This document shows, piece after piece, positions 11,384-23,031 of a DNA stretch of 64,000 nucleotides. Below the pieces are notes generated by a model. It was not told the DNA's origin. It searched no databases and was given only the letters and a program-made list of their open reading frames with translations. This DNA is from Alopecurus myosuroides. Its lineage: Eukaryota > Streptophyta > Magnoliopsida > Poales > Poaceae. The stretch is from NCBI GenBank assembly GCA_028641055.1, contig CM054063.1, forward strand, positions 48,171,920 through 48,235,919, given 5' to 3'. Position numbers and translations under genes: made by a program. Positions within the stretch are counted from its first letter, which is position 1. Each line of letters starts with the position of its first letter.

Positions 11384-12275
11384 ATTGGTGGTCGCGGGGA
11401 CCGATGTTCATTGCTGCTTCCGGGTAGTTAAGCAGGTAATCTCCGCTCTAAATTGCCGATGTGGGACTAAACATAGGGGCGCAGTTCCGCACGCCGGCCG
11501 GCGATCGTTGATTATGCCCCCGTAATTAAACTTTGAGTTGGGCTTTCTCTCCCGAGCGCACACTAGTGGGCCGCCGGTCGGAACGAACAGCACGCGCACA
11601 TCCGTCGTCCCCAACCTTCCCACCTCCCCTGCTCCTCCCCAACCACCGCCGCAAGGCCGCCGAACCTCAGCTGTTCCCCCCACCGGCGTTCCCACCTGCT
11701 CGGCTGCTCCTCCCGCACCGACGCAAGCTCGCGCGCCTCCCGCCGGCGCGAGGCCACCGCCAGCCCCGTTTGTCCTCCGCCGTGGCCGTGCGCCTCAACC
11801 CCGGCGGCAAGGGCAGCCCGGCATCGGAGCCGTACGCGAGTTCCAGCAAGTTGGCCCTCTCGGCCATGACGCTGCTCCTCACAGCGCGATTGGGTGCCGC
11901 CGTTTCCGCCTAAGGCGCCACGCAGACGATGGCCGCAGCCCGCTGACGCCGCGCACCGCGTCGTTCAGATTGATGAGCGTCCTGCCGGAGGAGCTCATCC
12001 ACCTCCGCCTCGTCGCCCACCGGCTTCCGGCCGCCACCGCTCATCGGGTTGGACGATGGAATAGGGATAAATTGTTGGGGGAAAGTGTTCCAGTATATAT
12101 AGCTGGGCGCTAGGCAATTGATTCCGGGATTTTCTCTCGCGCCGACGCAAGCGCTAAGCCTATTTTTTTTCCTGTAGAAGGCGGTTTGACTGGGCGACAG
12201 GTGCTTGCTCAAGGCGCTAGAAAAGAAAGGAAATCGAGACTCCTCGTCGCCCATCGTCCATAATGGCGGTTGCTG
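11384..12275. other. GC-rich stretch with unassigned ORFs
   Basis: 11538-12113 is open on the plus strand for 191 codons, proline- and alanine-rich, with a competing 126-codon frame. The openness may come from high GC alone. 12095-12275 holds a partial, diverged copy of the motif seen in the following array (gacgcaagcg...gcttgctcaaggcg). Confidence 0.35.
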
Positions 12276-14770
12276 CCATCGTTTTTCTGTTGGTCATCCA
12301 CCATGGATTAGCAAAGAGTACGACGCAAGATGCTTAGAGTAGCCACAACACGGCGCTAACAAGTCACGCCAGGATCCTGATCGAACCCGGGATTTTTCCT
12401 CTTAGCTATGGGCCTATGGCCAAATCCTGATCGATTTTTGGGGCTAAGCCTATTTTTTCCTGCACGAGCCGGATTGTCTTGGCGACACGCGCTTCCTCGA
12501 GGCTCTAGGAAAACGCCGACTCAAGCGACAGGCGCTTGCTCGAGGCGGTAGGAAAAAAAAACAGGAAATCGAGGCGCTTGCTCGAGGTGTTTCCTCAACT
12601 GATTAACTCGTCCAATTCGTGCGACACATTCTTTTTAGATAACTCGGCAACTTTATTGAATCAAATCATTACAAAGAGTGTCTCGTATGCACTACGGGGA
12701 CGCGCCCGAGAGGGAGAGAGCGGTGACTCCGGGGTTCGCCCCTAGGGACGCTGCCCCTAGTTTGCCGGCGGCCGACATTGTGGTGGCGTGCCGCCTCCCG
12801 GGTAGGTCTCCGTTCGTGCTCCAGATTGGGAACGAGGGGGAGGGGATGCGGGGCTCTTTGCTTGGGCCTGGGCCGGGGCCCGTGCGGAACCCTTGTCCTG
12901 CCATCGTTTTTCTGTCGGTCATCCACCATGGATTAGCAAGGAGTACGACGCAAGATGCTTAGAGTAGCCACAACACGGCGCTAACAAGTCACGCCAGGAT
13001 CCTGATCGAACCCGGGATTTTTCCTCTTAGCTATGGGCCTATGGCCAAATCCTGATCGATTTTTGGGGCTAAGCCTATTTTTTCCTGCACGAGCCAGATT
13101 GTCTTGGCGACACGCGCTTCCTCGAGGCTCTAGGAAAACGCCGAATCAAGCGACAGGCGCTTGCTCGAGGCGGTAGGAAAAAAAAACAGGAAATCGAGGC
13201 GCTTGCTCGAGGTGTTTCCTCAACTGATTAACTCGTCCAATTCGTGCGACACATTCTTTTTAGATAACTCGGCAACTTTATTGAATCAAATCATTACAAA
13301 GAGTGTCTCGTATGCACTACGGGGACGCGCCCGAGAGGGAGAGAGCGGTGACTCCGGGGTTCGCCCCTAGGGACGCTGCCCCTAGTTTGCCGGCGGCCGA
13401 CATTGTGGTGGCGTGCCGCCTCCCGGGTAGGTCTCCGTTCGTGCTCCAGATTGGGAACGAGGGGGAGGGGATGCGGGGCTCTTTGCTTGGGCCTGGGCCG
13501 GGGCCCGTGCGGAACCCTTGTCCTGCCATCGTTTTTCTGTCGGTCATCCACCATGGATTAGCAAGGAGTACGACGCAAGATGCTTAGAGTAGCCACAACA
13601 CGGCGCTAACAAGTCACGCCAGGATCCTGATCGAACCCGGGATTTTTCCTCTTAGCTATGGGCCTATGGCCAAATCCTGATCGATTTTTGGGGCTAAGCC
13701 TATTTTTTCCTGCACGAGCCAGATTGTCTTGGCGACACGCGCTTCCTCGAGGCTCTAGGAAAACGCCGAATCAAGCGACAGGCGCTTGCTCGAGGCGGTA
13801 GGAAAAAAAAACAGGAAATCGAGGCGCTTGCTCGAGGTGTTTCCTCAACTGATTAACTCGTGCAATTCGTGCGACACATTCTTTTTAGATAACTCGGCAA
13901 CTTTATTGAATCAAATCATTACAAAGAGTGTCTCGTATGCACTACGGGGACGCGCCCGAGAGGGAGAGAGCGGTGACTCCGGGGTTCGCCCCTAGGGACG
14001 CTGCCCCTAGTTTGCCGGCGGCCGACATTGTGGTGGCGTGCCGCCTCCCGGGTAGGTCTCCGTTCGTGCTCCAGATTGGGAACGAGGGGGAGGGGATGCG
14101 GGGCTCTTTGCTTGGGCCTGGGCCGGGGCCCGTGCGGAACCCTTACCCTGCCATCGTTTTTCTGTTGGTCATCCACCATGGATTAGCAAGGAGTAGGACG
14201 CAAGATGCTTAAAGTAGCCACAACACGGTGCTAACAAGTCAAGCCAGGAGACTTATCGAACCCGGGATTTTTCCTGTTAGCTATGGCCAAATCCTGATCG
14301 ACTTGCGTCGGGGCTAAGCCTATTTTTTCGCATCCGGATTGTCTGCGCGACATGCGCTTGCTCGAGGCTCTAGGAAAAGTTGAACGCCGACGCAAGCGAC
14401 ATGCGCTTTCACGAGGCGGTAGAAAAAAAAGGAAATCGAGGCGCTTGCTCGAGGTGTTTCCTCAACTGATTAACTCGTACAATTCGTGCGACACATTCTT
14501 TTTAGATAACTCGGCAACTTTATTGAATCAAATCATTACAACGAGTGTATCGTATGCACTACGGGGACGCTCCAGAGAGGGAGAGAGCGGTGACTTCGGG
14601 GTTCGCCCCTAGGGACGCTGTCCCTAGTTTGCCGGCGGCCGACATGGTGGTGGCGCGCCGCCTCCCGGGTAGGTCTCCGTACGGGCTCCAGATTGCGAAC
14701 AAGGGGGGGGGGGGGAAGCGGGGCTCTTTGCTTGGGCCTGGGCTAGGGTCCGTGCGAAACCCTAGTCTTG
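12276..14770. repeat. Tandem array of four 625-bp units
   Basis: The start ccatcgtttttctg recurs at 12276, 12901, 13526 and 14151, an exact 625-bp period. Units 1-3 differ by only a few substitutions (for example gagccggattg/gagccagattg, cgtccaatt/cgtgcaatt). Unit 4 is clearly more diverged, with small deletions and a G-run, and loses homology near 14766. On the minus strand each unit contains caataaagttgccgagtta followed by tctaaaaagaa, which resembles the 3' tail of a plant retroposon transcript. The predicted 60-94-codon ORFs recur identically in each unit and are by-products of the repeat. Confidence 0.85.
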
Positions 14771-15479
14771 CTTCGGGGGCCCGGTAGCCCATCCCATTAT
14801 GGGATGGCACATCCAGGACCCTGTGCGGCTGGTGGGCTACTGCCAGCCCAACAAAATTGCCGATAGCTAGGTGACTTTGGATCCCAAAGGGCACGCGGGC
14901 CCTGGATCTAGGGTTCCCTCCTTCTCAGGGGGCACATCCTCTCGAGGCCCAGTGTCGACGTTGGATGCATGGAAGCTCGGGGTGGGGCGGACGTAGGCCG
15001 GGTGGTTCGCCCGGACGCACGGGGTCGCGGGCCCGTGAGGTTTCCCTGCGTGACGACTTGCTGCAGGCAGGGGCCGGGGGCTTCCCATGGAGGGTCGGCG
15101 CTGAACCGGCCGGCGCAGGGTGATGCCTGGGGCGCGGCTCGGTCGGATTCTCCCGGTGCGTGGCGCGATGATTCCGGGGGTGGGGGTGGGGGGGGGGGTT
15201 CATAGCGGGCGAATCGTGGCCACTCTCCTCGCCATGATGCTCACTCCCCGGTGATTGAAGTTTCGCGTCGGTTCCAAAGAAGAAGAAGAATAAGACAAAA
15301 AAAGGGCCGTGTCCGGTGATGGGGATGTTGTAGCTTGCTCAATGGTGCCCGCAGGCACGGTGACGGGGGACGAGGGGGGGGGGGGGGGCTTCTGGGTGGT
15401 TCCTCTCGCCCCGTGGCTCCCATTGTGACGTCTTAGCCACTCTAGAGGGAGACTCTTGCGCTCCTGGGTCATGGCATTG
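14771..15479. other. GC-rich linker between tandem array and LINE-like remnant
   Basis: No gene recognised. It contains G-runs at 15189-15199 and 15376-15388. The junction at 14771 looks like the continuation of the repeat source into other sequence. Confidence 0.35.
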
Positions 15480-16200
15480 ATGTAGGCTTCTACTACATCA
15501 ACCTCGGGGAAATCAAGCTCTCTGCCGCAGTGTTCATGGCTGTGGTGACGGTCCTCCCGGACCCGGCCAGATCACCGTCCGTGGAGATCTCCGCTGAGTC
15601 AATTCGCGCAGCGTTCCTGATGCTTGAGCCGGAGGCCCCTTGGGTGGTGACTAAGCTGTCCCTCTTGGAGTTTGCCGTGGAGTTCCCTTCTCTAGGATGT
15701 TCAAGGCCTTGTCCTGGGGCGAGTTTACCACGCTTCCCGGCTGCAACCTCAAGGTCTCCATTGAGCAGTCCTCCATCGACCTAGCTTCTCTCTACTCTTG
15801 ACTCTGTCTGGATTCGGATCCACGGGAACCCACCCGAGGCAAAGATTGTTCCTATTGTGGATCTGATCTCTCAGGCTGTGAGTCGCCTTCTGGAGGTGGA
15901 CTAGACCTTGCTTGCGGGGCGTGGTCCTGTGCGCATGCGAATGATGTTCTTGGATGTGTCAAAGCTGGAGGGTCCTCTGCCCCCTTTCTACTTCGATGGG
16001 GTGGAGAAGCCCCTAAGCGTAGAGGTGGAGGCGAAGGGTGCTCAACTGGGATCCTCGCCGTCGCCTTCTCGTCGGTCCTTGTCCCCTCACCTTCACAGCT
16101 CCTCGGAGGACGAGGATGAATCCTCATGGGACGACTCCGACACTGGGCCTCGAGAGGATGTGCCCCCTGCTACGGTCACGGCTCCTCCACCCGTTGCCCC
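15480..16200 (+). pseudogene. DUF4283-like LINE ORF1 remnant
   Basis: Conceptual translation across frames gives a pattern typical of the DUF4283 domain in ORF1 proteins of plant L1-type LINEs and related zinc-knuckle proteins: a block around MFKALSWGEF, then LDSVWIRIHGNPPEAK, then a VSRLLEVD block followed by VRMRMMFLDVSK. The reading is broken by at least one frameshift (near 15700-15800) and an in-frame TAG at 15901-15903. No reverse transcriptase follows; the sequence switches to AT-rich DNA at about 16430. I recognise the domain by pattern only. Confidence 0.5.
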
Positions 16201-16429
16201 ATAGCCGGGTGGGGTGGCTGTTGACTCTACTGTCGCTGCGGTTCAGGTATCTTCGCTTGTGCCTTCTCTGCCAGCCCCCGCCACTCTGCCTAAGTGTGCC
16301 GGCCAAACTGGACCTGGTGGATGTTTCTCGGCACGTGGCTCCGTTGTCCCTGGGACTCCCGCTATCGCAGTACGGGTCAAACCTTTGTGAGGGCCCTGGC
16401 TCCCTGGACATGGCGAGCTCGTCTCGGAC

Positions 16430-19400
16430 CGTAACATCCCTGATTTTTTGAAAGTGCAAAAATCAGAAGAAAAAAATTGAAACTTTTGTTTTCATGTTAA
16501 ACAAGTCATCAAAAAACCAAAGGAGATGCATGAAACAAAAGAAAACAATGCACATTTCAATGAAATTGGAATTAAGAATTCAAACTACCTTTCTTCCTTA
16601 ACCCTAAGCCTATTTCAAATTTAGTTTTCATTATTAAGAGGAAATATTTCTTCTTAGGAAACCTCTTTACAAACATGTTTTCAACCCATTTATAACTATA
16701 AATTCTTTTATGATATTAAAAACTAGAGAATTACTATCTCTAATATTATCTTCATGCCTCCAAAAATATTTCATGTGAATAAAAATATTTTCATACTGCC
16801 TTTCAAATATTATATCAAGTAATAACCAATAAAGTGTTTATATAAATTATTTTGTTTTTGAAAACAAGTTGAAATGACTTTGGAAAGAAATGTTTGACCT
16901 ATAGAATTTATTTGAAAATTTAAATTGACAATAATGTCATTTAATTATTTCTCAAAATGGAAAATAGCAATAAGTCACTATGAGTGAATTATTCATATTG
17001 TCCAATTTGAAAAATTAAAAGTGTTGAAGCCAACTCAAATATGTTTCTATTTGAATGAGTTGTTTTTACAAGTAATTATAAATTGGTTTGATGCAATTTG
17101 GAATTATAAAATATAAATTATGAATTATTAAATAAAAACAGGAAAAGAAAAAGGACTCAGAACAGAAAAAAAAAGAGCCAGAACAGGACGACCCAACCGA
17201 GCCGACCCATCCATTATCTACGGCATGCGCGCGGAAAACAGCCCACCAGCAGCCCAACTCTCTCTCTCACTTTGTGTGAGAATGACACATGGGACCCGCG
17301 CCGATGTCATGAGTGTCTTCATCGTCTTCCACCTCCTCCCGTTTTCCCGCGTCGTTAACCGTCGAGCTCTCGCACGACCTCCTCACCCACGATCTCCTGA
17401 ACCAAAACCTCTCTAGAAGTGACCCCGGACGCCCTCTCTGTTTCCCCTCTGCTCCTCCAGAAATCCCGCCGCCAATCGCCCATGATTCCTCGATAGAGTA
17501 GCTCGTTGCTGCCGCCGCTTTTCGTCGAATCCAGCGACGTAAGCGAGCCAGAGCCGCCCTTTCAGTCCCCATGGACTCGCCGTGATCTGTGCATCCCCTA
17601 AGCCGCTTCTGTGCCTTTTTCGTGCAGCCCATCGTCGCTGCTATCTACTTCCATATCTCACCGGAGCTTCACCATTTCCATTCGCAAGCCGCCGTCCACG
17701 AAGACCACACCCGAGAAAGATGTGACCATGTTCGAACTCTCCGTGTGGTGCTGAGCATCGTAGTATCTCCCCCGAGCCCGAAGCGCAACAGTAGCGTCGC
17801 CGTTGTCAACTTCCGAGCGGCAGCACCATTGATGTCTCCATTTCCGGCCGTATTCCGGCGACCCAAGGTGAGAACCCTAGCCCAAAGTCGTTCGATCTTG
17901 ATCTAATGCGTAGGATTAGATCACTAAGTGGTACGACATTAGATCCGTCAGATCTGGATCTAACGATCCACATTAAATCACTTAAGTGCGCCGTGTGGTT
18001 CCTAGTCAGCCGGCGCATCAGCCAGTCTGAGCCAATCGGGAGCCCGCCATGTGGCATGTCCATTATTCTGTTTATCACAAATAGAATTAGTTTGACAATA
18101 ATAATCATAACTTTTGATCCACTTAGCCAAAATTAACAAACTTGGGCGTTTTGAAATCCCCTGAACATATGGAAACTTTTAGCACTGTCCAAATTTAAAT
18201 TTGACAAATTTAAATTGGTTCAAATTTAAATATGCTTGTTTGATGAATTTTGGCATAATTCAAATTCTACAAATCAAAAAATTGCAAATAAAATATATTT
18301 GGAAACCTTAAGATGTGTACTTCAATACCTTCCGTCTCAAAATAATTTTTGAACCAATTAAAATGGAATTTAGAATTTAAATAGCCATTTTAGTATTTTC
18401 CACCTAGTTTAAATTCTATAAATAATTTTAATATGGTTTCTTTTGCAAAATTGTTCCAAATAGCAACCTTTGACCAGAGAGACCAAGACCCAACCTATTT
18501 AAGTTCATTTGTTTCATAAACATGTGAACTTGAGTTAAAACCCTTAGTAATGACTTAATATTGGCCTTAGTGATTTAATTATTGTCTAACCCTTTTTCCA
18601 AAACTTGTGTGACCACGCTGGACCAAGACCAGCACATAGTGAGTGTCAATCACATGGTAAACAACCTAGTGATCCTAAAAAATCATTTGCAAGCTTACAA
18701 TTCCTGTTGTAAATTTACTAGAAACCTAGTACCCAAACACTTTTTGTTCATGTTATTCATGAATTTTAGACCAAAGCCTGGTGTGATCTTTGTGATAAAA
18801 TAGCAAGACTTATCAATTTGGAAAGCCTAAACCAAACATCTTAATTCCTTTTTATACATTAAATTAGGTATTAAACCCAAAAACCTTATCACATCCACTT
18901 CTTTTTTATATTGAGTGAAGTGATATTCCTTGACAACCCTTAACCACCAAAGGAAAACCCCATATCAAAACCCTTAGTTTATTTTTGCACATTGAATTAA
19001 GTACCAAAGTTTACCACATTGTTTCCCTTTATAATACTGAAGTAAATGTGATAACCCTTAGGTGAACTCTTGGAACCTCCTTGACAATATGAATCCACTA
19101 GTGTTTGAATCTTTCAAACTTAAACCTTGACCAACCCATAAACTAGTAGGTAGCCCTACACCCTTTTACCATAATTCTTTTTGTAAATTGATTTATGTGT
19201 TAAAACTAACCCAAACCACTATAATTTATTTTATAAATTGAATTATTGTGATAAACTTGAACTTGTCAATAAAATACCAAACAATAACCATCTCCTCATA
19301 ATTATTTTTGCATATTGAACTATGTGCCAAAACCTTGTCCATGTTAACACCAATCAAGTTGAATAACTTGTTATGCTTCTTTATTGTGTATTTTATTGTA

Positions 19401-19894
19401 TTTGTTTGTATGAGGGTGAATTGATTGTTTATTGTTATTTATTTGTATTGTTTAGATTGTATGGAGATCAACGTTCTATTTGTAAAGAGAGTGTCTTTAT
19501 ACCAAACTCCACAAGGCAAGTGATACTTCATGTCCCACTTTTTTTCCAATTACATTATTGTTTGCTAGTAGTATGCATCATAGGTGGTTTTATTTATTTT
19601 CCAAGTATATGCTATGCTTAGAACACCTAGTAGTGTGTATCCATTCTAAAACCCCTACTACTTACTTGTTTAGCTGTACTTGACTACTATCACAAATACT
19701 GTTGTTTCATTTTGGTTGTGGTATTTATGAAACTTGAAAATTAACAACCATAATAAACCACCTGGGTGGATTGATGTTGAATGGTTTATGTTGAGTGGCT
19801 CCTTGGGGCCATGCTTATGGTGTTTTTCACCTAAGGAGTACACTTGTGGATTGCCACCCACGAATAAACAGATTTTTAGGTCTTTGATACGTTT
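16430..19894. other. AT-rich unassigned block, possibly a long LTR
   Basis: The block begins with gtaacatccctgatttttt, like the TGTAACATCCC start of many grass LTRs, directly where the LINE-like remnant is cut. It is strongly AT-rich except for a GC-rich, leader-like section at 17260-17880. No retroelement protein and no second copy occurs in the window, so LTR identity is not proven. The short ORFs in it have no recognisable domain. Confidence 0.3.
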
Positions 19895-20440
19895 TGTAGG
19901 ATATATGCCAAATAGGGGTATATCCGGCTTTGGACGAGCGACGGATTACTAGGGTGGCCCACAAGCAATGGAACACAGTCCATTGGGCGGCCCAGTAAGG
20001 TGACGCGCAGGAAGCCGGATTCTAGAAGAACCCAGACCACGACCCAGAGTGGTGCGACTTGGAGGAGAAGCCGAATTCCTTACTTTCCAAGTTGGATACT
20101 TTCCGTAGTTTTCTAGGTTTCCTTCTTGTAAGCCGTAGTACAGCTATCTATATAAAGCCGGATGGGAGCGAGGAAAAGAGAAGTTCACAACTAGCTAGAA
20201 GCCAACTCGCCGTGAAGTTTATCCTCGTCGAGTTAGCAAAACCATACTCACAATTGTACTCTGTATACTTCAGGCTTCAGCCCTGATTTAGTGATATTGC
20301 AGGAGTAGGAACGCCGCCTAGTTGCGACACCGAATCTGGTAAACTCGGTATTCTCGTTTACCGTTCTTCCACACCCCCCACGTTTCTACCAGTAGACTTA
20401 TGGCACCCCCGTCCATGAACCTTACTACGATGCCTCGACG
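19895..20440 (+). repeat. 5' LTR of truncated Tat-like Ty3/gypsy element
   Basis: The start TGTAGGATATATGCC is inferred. The end is set by the primer binding site two bases downstream, so the LTR finishes in CGACG where related elements here have CGACA. A TATA box (ctatctatataaag, about 20145-20158) lies in the expected position for U3/R. There is no 3' LTR partner in the window, so the left edge has not been checked against a target duplication. Confidence 0.55.
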
Positions 20441-20600
20441 GTTGGCACCCACCGTGGGGCCAGCGACGTCGGGAGTTACGTTCCGAACGGGAATACTCGG
20501 CGAAATCGGCATCTCAATTACCGTCGGAAGCCTGGAATTCGACGGAAACGTCGGACGCTTCCTCGACAACGGATCATATATGCTGACACGGAATCATCTG
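20400..20600 (+). CDS. Leader ORF crossing LTR end and PBS (partial)
   Basis: Starting at ATG 20400 inside the LTR, the frame reads through the primer binding site as RRLAPTVGPA and continues with a glycine-rich segment (GEIGISITVGSLEFDG). The same arrangement occurs at 51925 and 63203. The frame is followed by gtaagt at 20600, a possible splice donor. The related NIFIGF block appears in another frame from 20640, so either an intron or a frameshift separates them. Confidence 0.5.
20443..20460 (+). other. Primer binding site, truncated gypsy element
   Basis: TGGCACCCACCGTGGGGC follows the LTR end after GT. It differs by one base from the TGGCGCCCACCGTGGGGC site of the two gypsy elements further right, so it belongs to the same broad group. 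Confidence 0.7.
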
Positions 20601-20608
20601 GTAAGTGC

Positions 20609-21829
20609 TTGGGTTTTACCGATCGGATCGGATCTGCTAATATTTTTATCGGTTTCGCAGCAGAAGCGACGGGATTCCGTGGTGGAAGTAATTTTATCCC
20701 ACCCTCCCTATGGCCAATAGATGAAGGCTTGAATGCCATATTCAGCCCTAATTTTACCTATTCATATATAGGAGCAGATCAAGTTTCCATAGTTGCATAT
20801 CGCCAAAACACATCTAGATTTGCTGCCTTTCCCAAGATGCCTGCAACCAGATCCCACTTTATTGGTATGGTGCAGTCTGAGATCGTTGAAAACACGGAAG
20901 ACGAAAATCCCCTGGGAAAGGCAGAAAATCATGATCCCACAGAAAAGATGGAAGACCCGAGATTCATCGATCAAGCATCAAACTTGGAAGCTGAATCTGT
21001 ATTAGCAGCCATAGAGGCAAATCTAGATTCAGAAACCGGATCTGCAGAGTCAGATTCTGAAGATGAAGACGAAGATGCTTTCGAAAGAAAGGTCAAATCC
21101 ATGCAAGGGAGTTTCCATGAAGTACTCATGGAAAAACCTACTGGAAATTCGGATGTTGTGGAAGATAAAGATCCCAGAACACCTCCACCAGATGAAGAGG
21201 AAGAGGAAGGTGAAGTTAGTCCGACTTATCCCGACGTCAAGGAATTGATTGAACATGAACCTAACAAAAAGCCTCCATCTTCCAAGAAGAAAAAGAAGTC
21301 CGCCAAGAAACTCCAATCCAAACTCCAGAAGAAAAAGATGCATAAATTGGCAGACATTGCCACCCAAAACCTTGAAGTAGGAGGAGGCAGTGGAGTCAAG
21401 ACTGTGGAGAAAAACAAGGCTGAAATCCCTGTTCCCCAAATGTTGGAACAGGAGGAGATTGATCTGATTCAAAACACGGTTGCACGAGACGAGCCCCCGA
21501 AAGTGCTGGAAGCCAGGAGACAAGCTATAATGCAGCAACAAGAACATTTATTCCGAACTTGGGAAAACCTCCTCAAAACCCAAGCTGATATTAAAATGCA
21601 GCAGGAAGAAATAGAGGAGTACGAAAGAAGGAATATATTTGGAATTAAACCTACGCGGTTACCCGGAATTTCAAAGCTGAATGAACTGCCAGCAAGAAAG
21701 TGGTTTGAAAACCCTTCTTGGCAAAGGCATGTTAACAACATTAATGCTAAGGGAGAACACATCTACAAAAGGGATTATTACTCTTGTGCCCCCGATTCCT
21801 TAGTTCTGCTCACTTTTCCCCACGGTTAA
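20609..21829 (+). CDS. Partial gag-like ORF of truncated gypsy element
   Basis: 406 codons are open. Early on there is NIFIGFAAEA, like the leader of the inner gypsy polyprotein. The middle is very acidic (SDSEDEDEDAFE), followed by a lysine-rich tract (SSKKKKKSAKKLQSK) and a region predicted to coil (RRQAIMQQQEHLF to QQEEIEEYERR). No capsid major homology region or zinc knuckle is reached, because element sequence stops at about 21780. The last 16 or so residues come from the next unit. It is the N-terminal part of gag of an element with no pol in the window. Confidence 0.55.
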   Translation: MGFTDRIGSANIFIGFAAEATGFRGGSNFIPPSLWPIDEGLNAIFSPNFTYSYIGADQVSIVAYRQNTSRFAAFPKMPATRSHFIGMVQSEIVENTEDENPLGKAENHDPTEKMEDPRFIDQASNLEAESVLAAIEANLDSETGSAESDSEDEDEDAFERKVKSMQGSFHEVLMEKPTGNSDVVEDKDPRTPPPDEEEEEGEVSPTYPDVKELIEHEPNKKPPSSKKKKKSAKKLQSKLQKKKMHKLADIATQNLEVGGGSGVKTVEKNKAEIPVPQMLEQEEIDLIQNTVARDEPPKVLEARRQAIMQQQEHLFRTWENLLKTQADIKMQQEEIEEYERRNIFGIKPTRLPGISKLNELPARKWFENPSWQRHVNNINAKGEHIYKRDYYSCAPDSLVLLTFPHG

Positions 21830-22614
21830 AAGTTTTACTCACTTTTCTCCATCTCGTTAGGTGAAACTCTCACGAATTCTCACACTTGACATTGTTGTGT
21901 CTTCCGTTAACTCTGACTAGTGGGTCCGTGTGGGACGGTGTCGCTCGTTGGACCTGACAAGTGGGAAAAGTGCGGCTGCGTTTCGCTGGCATTGTCCGTT
22001 GGGCCGTTGTATGCTTCGTATGTCCTAGAACGGGCCGAGTTTGTTGATAATTAAATTCAGCCTGCTAGCATACCCACGCGCGCGATCAGCCTTTTATGCA
22101 TGCCATCGTTTCAGCCTGCTATGCATGCGCCCGATGTTGGCATTGATGAGCGCAACGTTGACTAGTTTACGTGATTAAAAGGTAGTGATTCAGCCGCCAC
22201 CTAGCCATGCACGACTGCGATTCAGTGGCAATGCTGCCATGCTCGCAGCCACCTAGCCACCTAGCAACGCACGCAACTTGATTCAGTCGCACGCTCGATT
22301 AATTTGTCGCGTCGTTTCACTCGTCGAGCCACGCAGCGGGGCACGGCCGGACTGAGTGATGAAAAAACGGCGGTTCCTCCACCCCTCCTCTCCACAGTAC
22401 AACCGCGACGCCTCGATGCAGTGTGAAAAAAAGTACAACCGCGGCGCCTCGATGCAGTGTCAAAAAACGGCGGTTCCCTCCACCCCTCCTCTCCCTTGGC
22501 TACTTAAACCGCGTCTCGTAACCTACTCCTCCACATCTTCAATCTCCGCCTCCTCCCAATTCTCTTCTCTCCAACCAGAGCCAAAGCACAACCAACAACT
22601 CGACGTACGTGAAG
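21790..22614. other. Upstream region of the following broken gene; no ORF called
   Basis: Mixed sequence with a direct repeat (accgcgacgcctcgatgcag near 22400 and 22440) and a TATA-like tacttaaacc near 22500, about 115 bases before the next ATG. It could be a promoter carried with that gene copy or part of a DNA transposon. Confidence 0.3.
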
Positions 22615-23031
22615 ATGCAGTTCAACGCACCCACCTTCCGCTTCCCACCCACCGTGTCGGGGTCCGCTACCCCCCGGCAGGGTCGTTGAGACCGCGCTGC
22701 GCGTCTGGTCGTTCTCACAATGGAGGAAAAATACAGAGTTGGCCCGTCTCTTCCTCCGTGCGGGCTTTAACCACCTCCCGGCGGGGTCGCCAGTCATGTT
22801 CCGTCTGGAGGAACAGCGCGCGCACACCACTGCTCTAGTGGTAGGCCTCGTCGCCTACTTCACAAACAGGTTTGATGCTACTACCTGCTCGACCGTGTGT
22901 TCTGGTGTGGATGCGAGTTCATCGCATTCACGACCTACAACATGTACACCGACTTCGAGATAATCTTCCCCGAGGAAAACCACATGCACACCCTCCCCTA
23001 CTATCTTGGCGATGACGGTGTCGAGGAGTAG
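22615..23031 (+). pseudogene. Broken gene copy of unknown function
   Basis: From ATG 22615 an open frame (MQFNAPTFRFPP) hits TGA after about 25 codons. A second frame then carries a long convincing stretch including LARLFLRAGFNHLPAGSPV and VGLVAYFTNRF. A third frame finishes with FWCGCEFIAFTTYNMYTDF and TAG at 23029. At least two frameshifts are therefore present in an original protein of about 140 residues. Even codon-like composition across the three pieces supports an ancestral single gene. I do not recognise the family; it may be a transposon-captured gene. Confidence 0.5.

Noticed and set aside
11538..12113. 191-codon Pro/Ala-rich ORF
   Set aside because: High GC keeps several frames open; no domain, no clear promoter or splice context.
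12536..14212. Repeated 69-94-codon ORFs on both strands
   Set aside because: They recur because the 625-bp unit recurs; overlapping frames on both strands with no domain.
21050..21547. 165-codon ORF antisense to the truncated gypsy gag
   Set aside because: Mirror of Glu/Lys codons, giving Phe/Leu-rich nonsense; shadow of the real frame.
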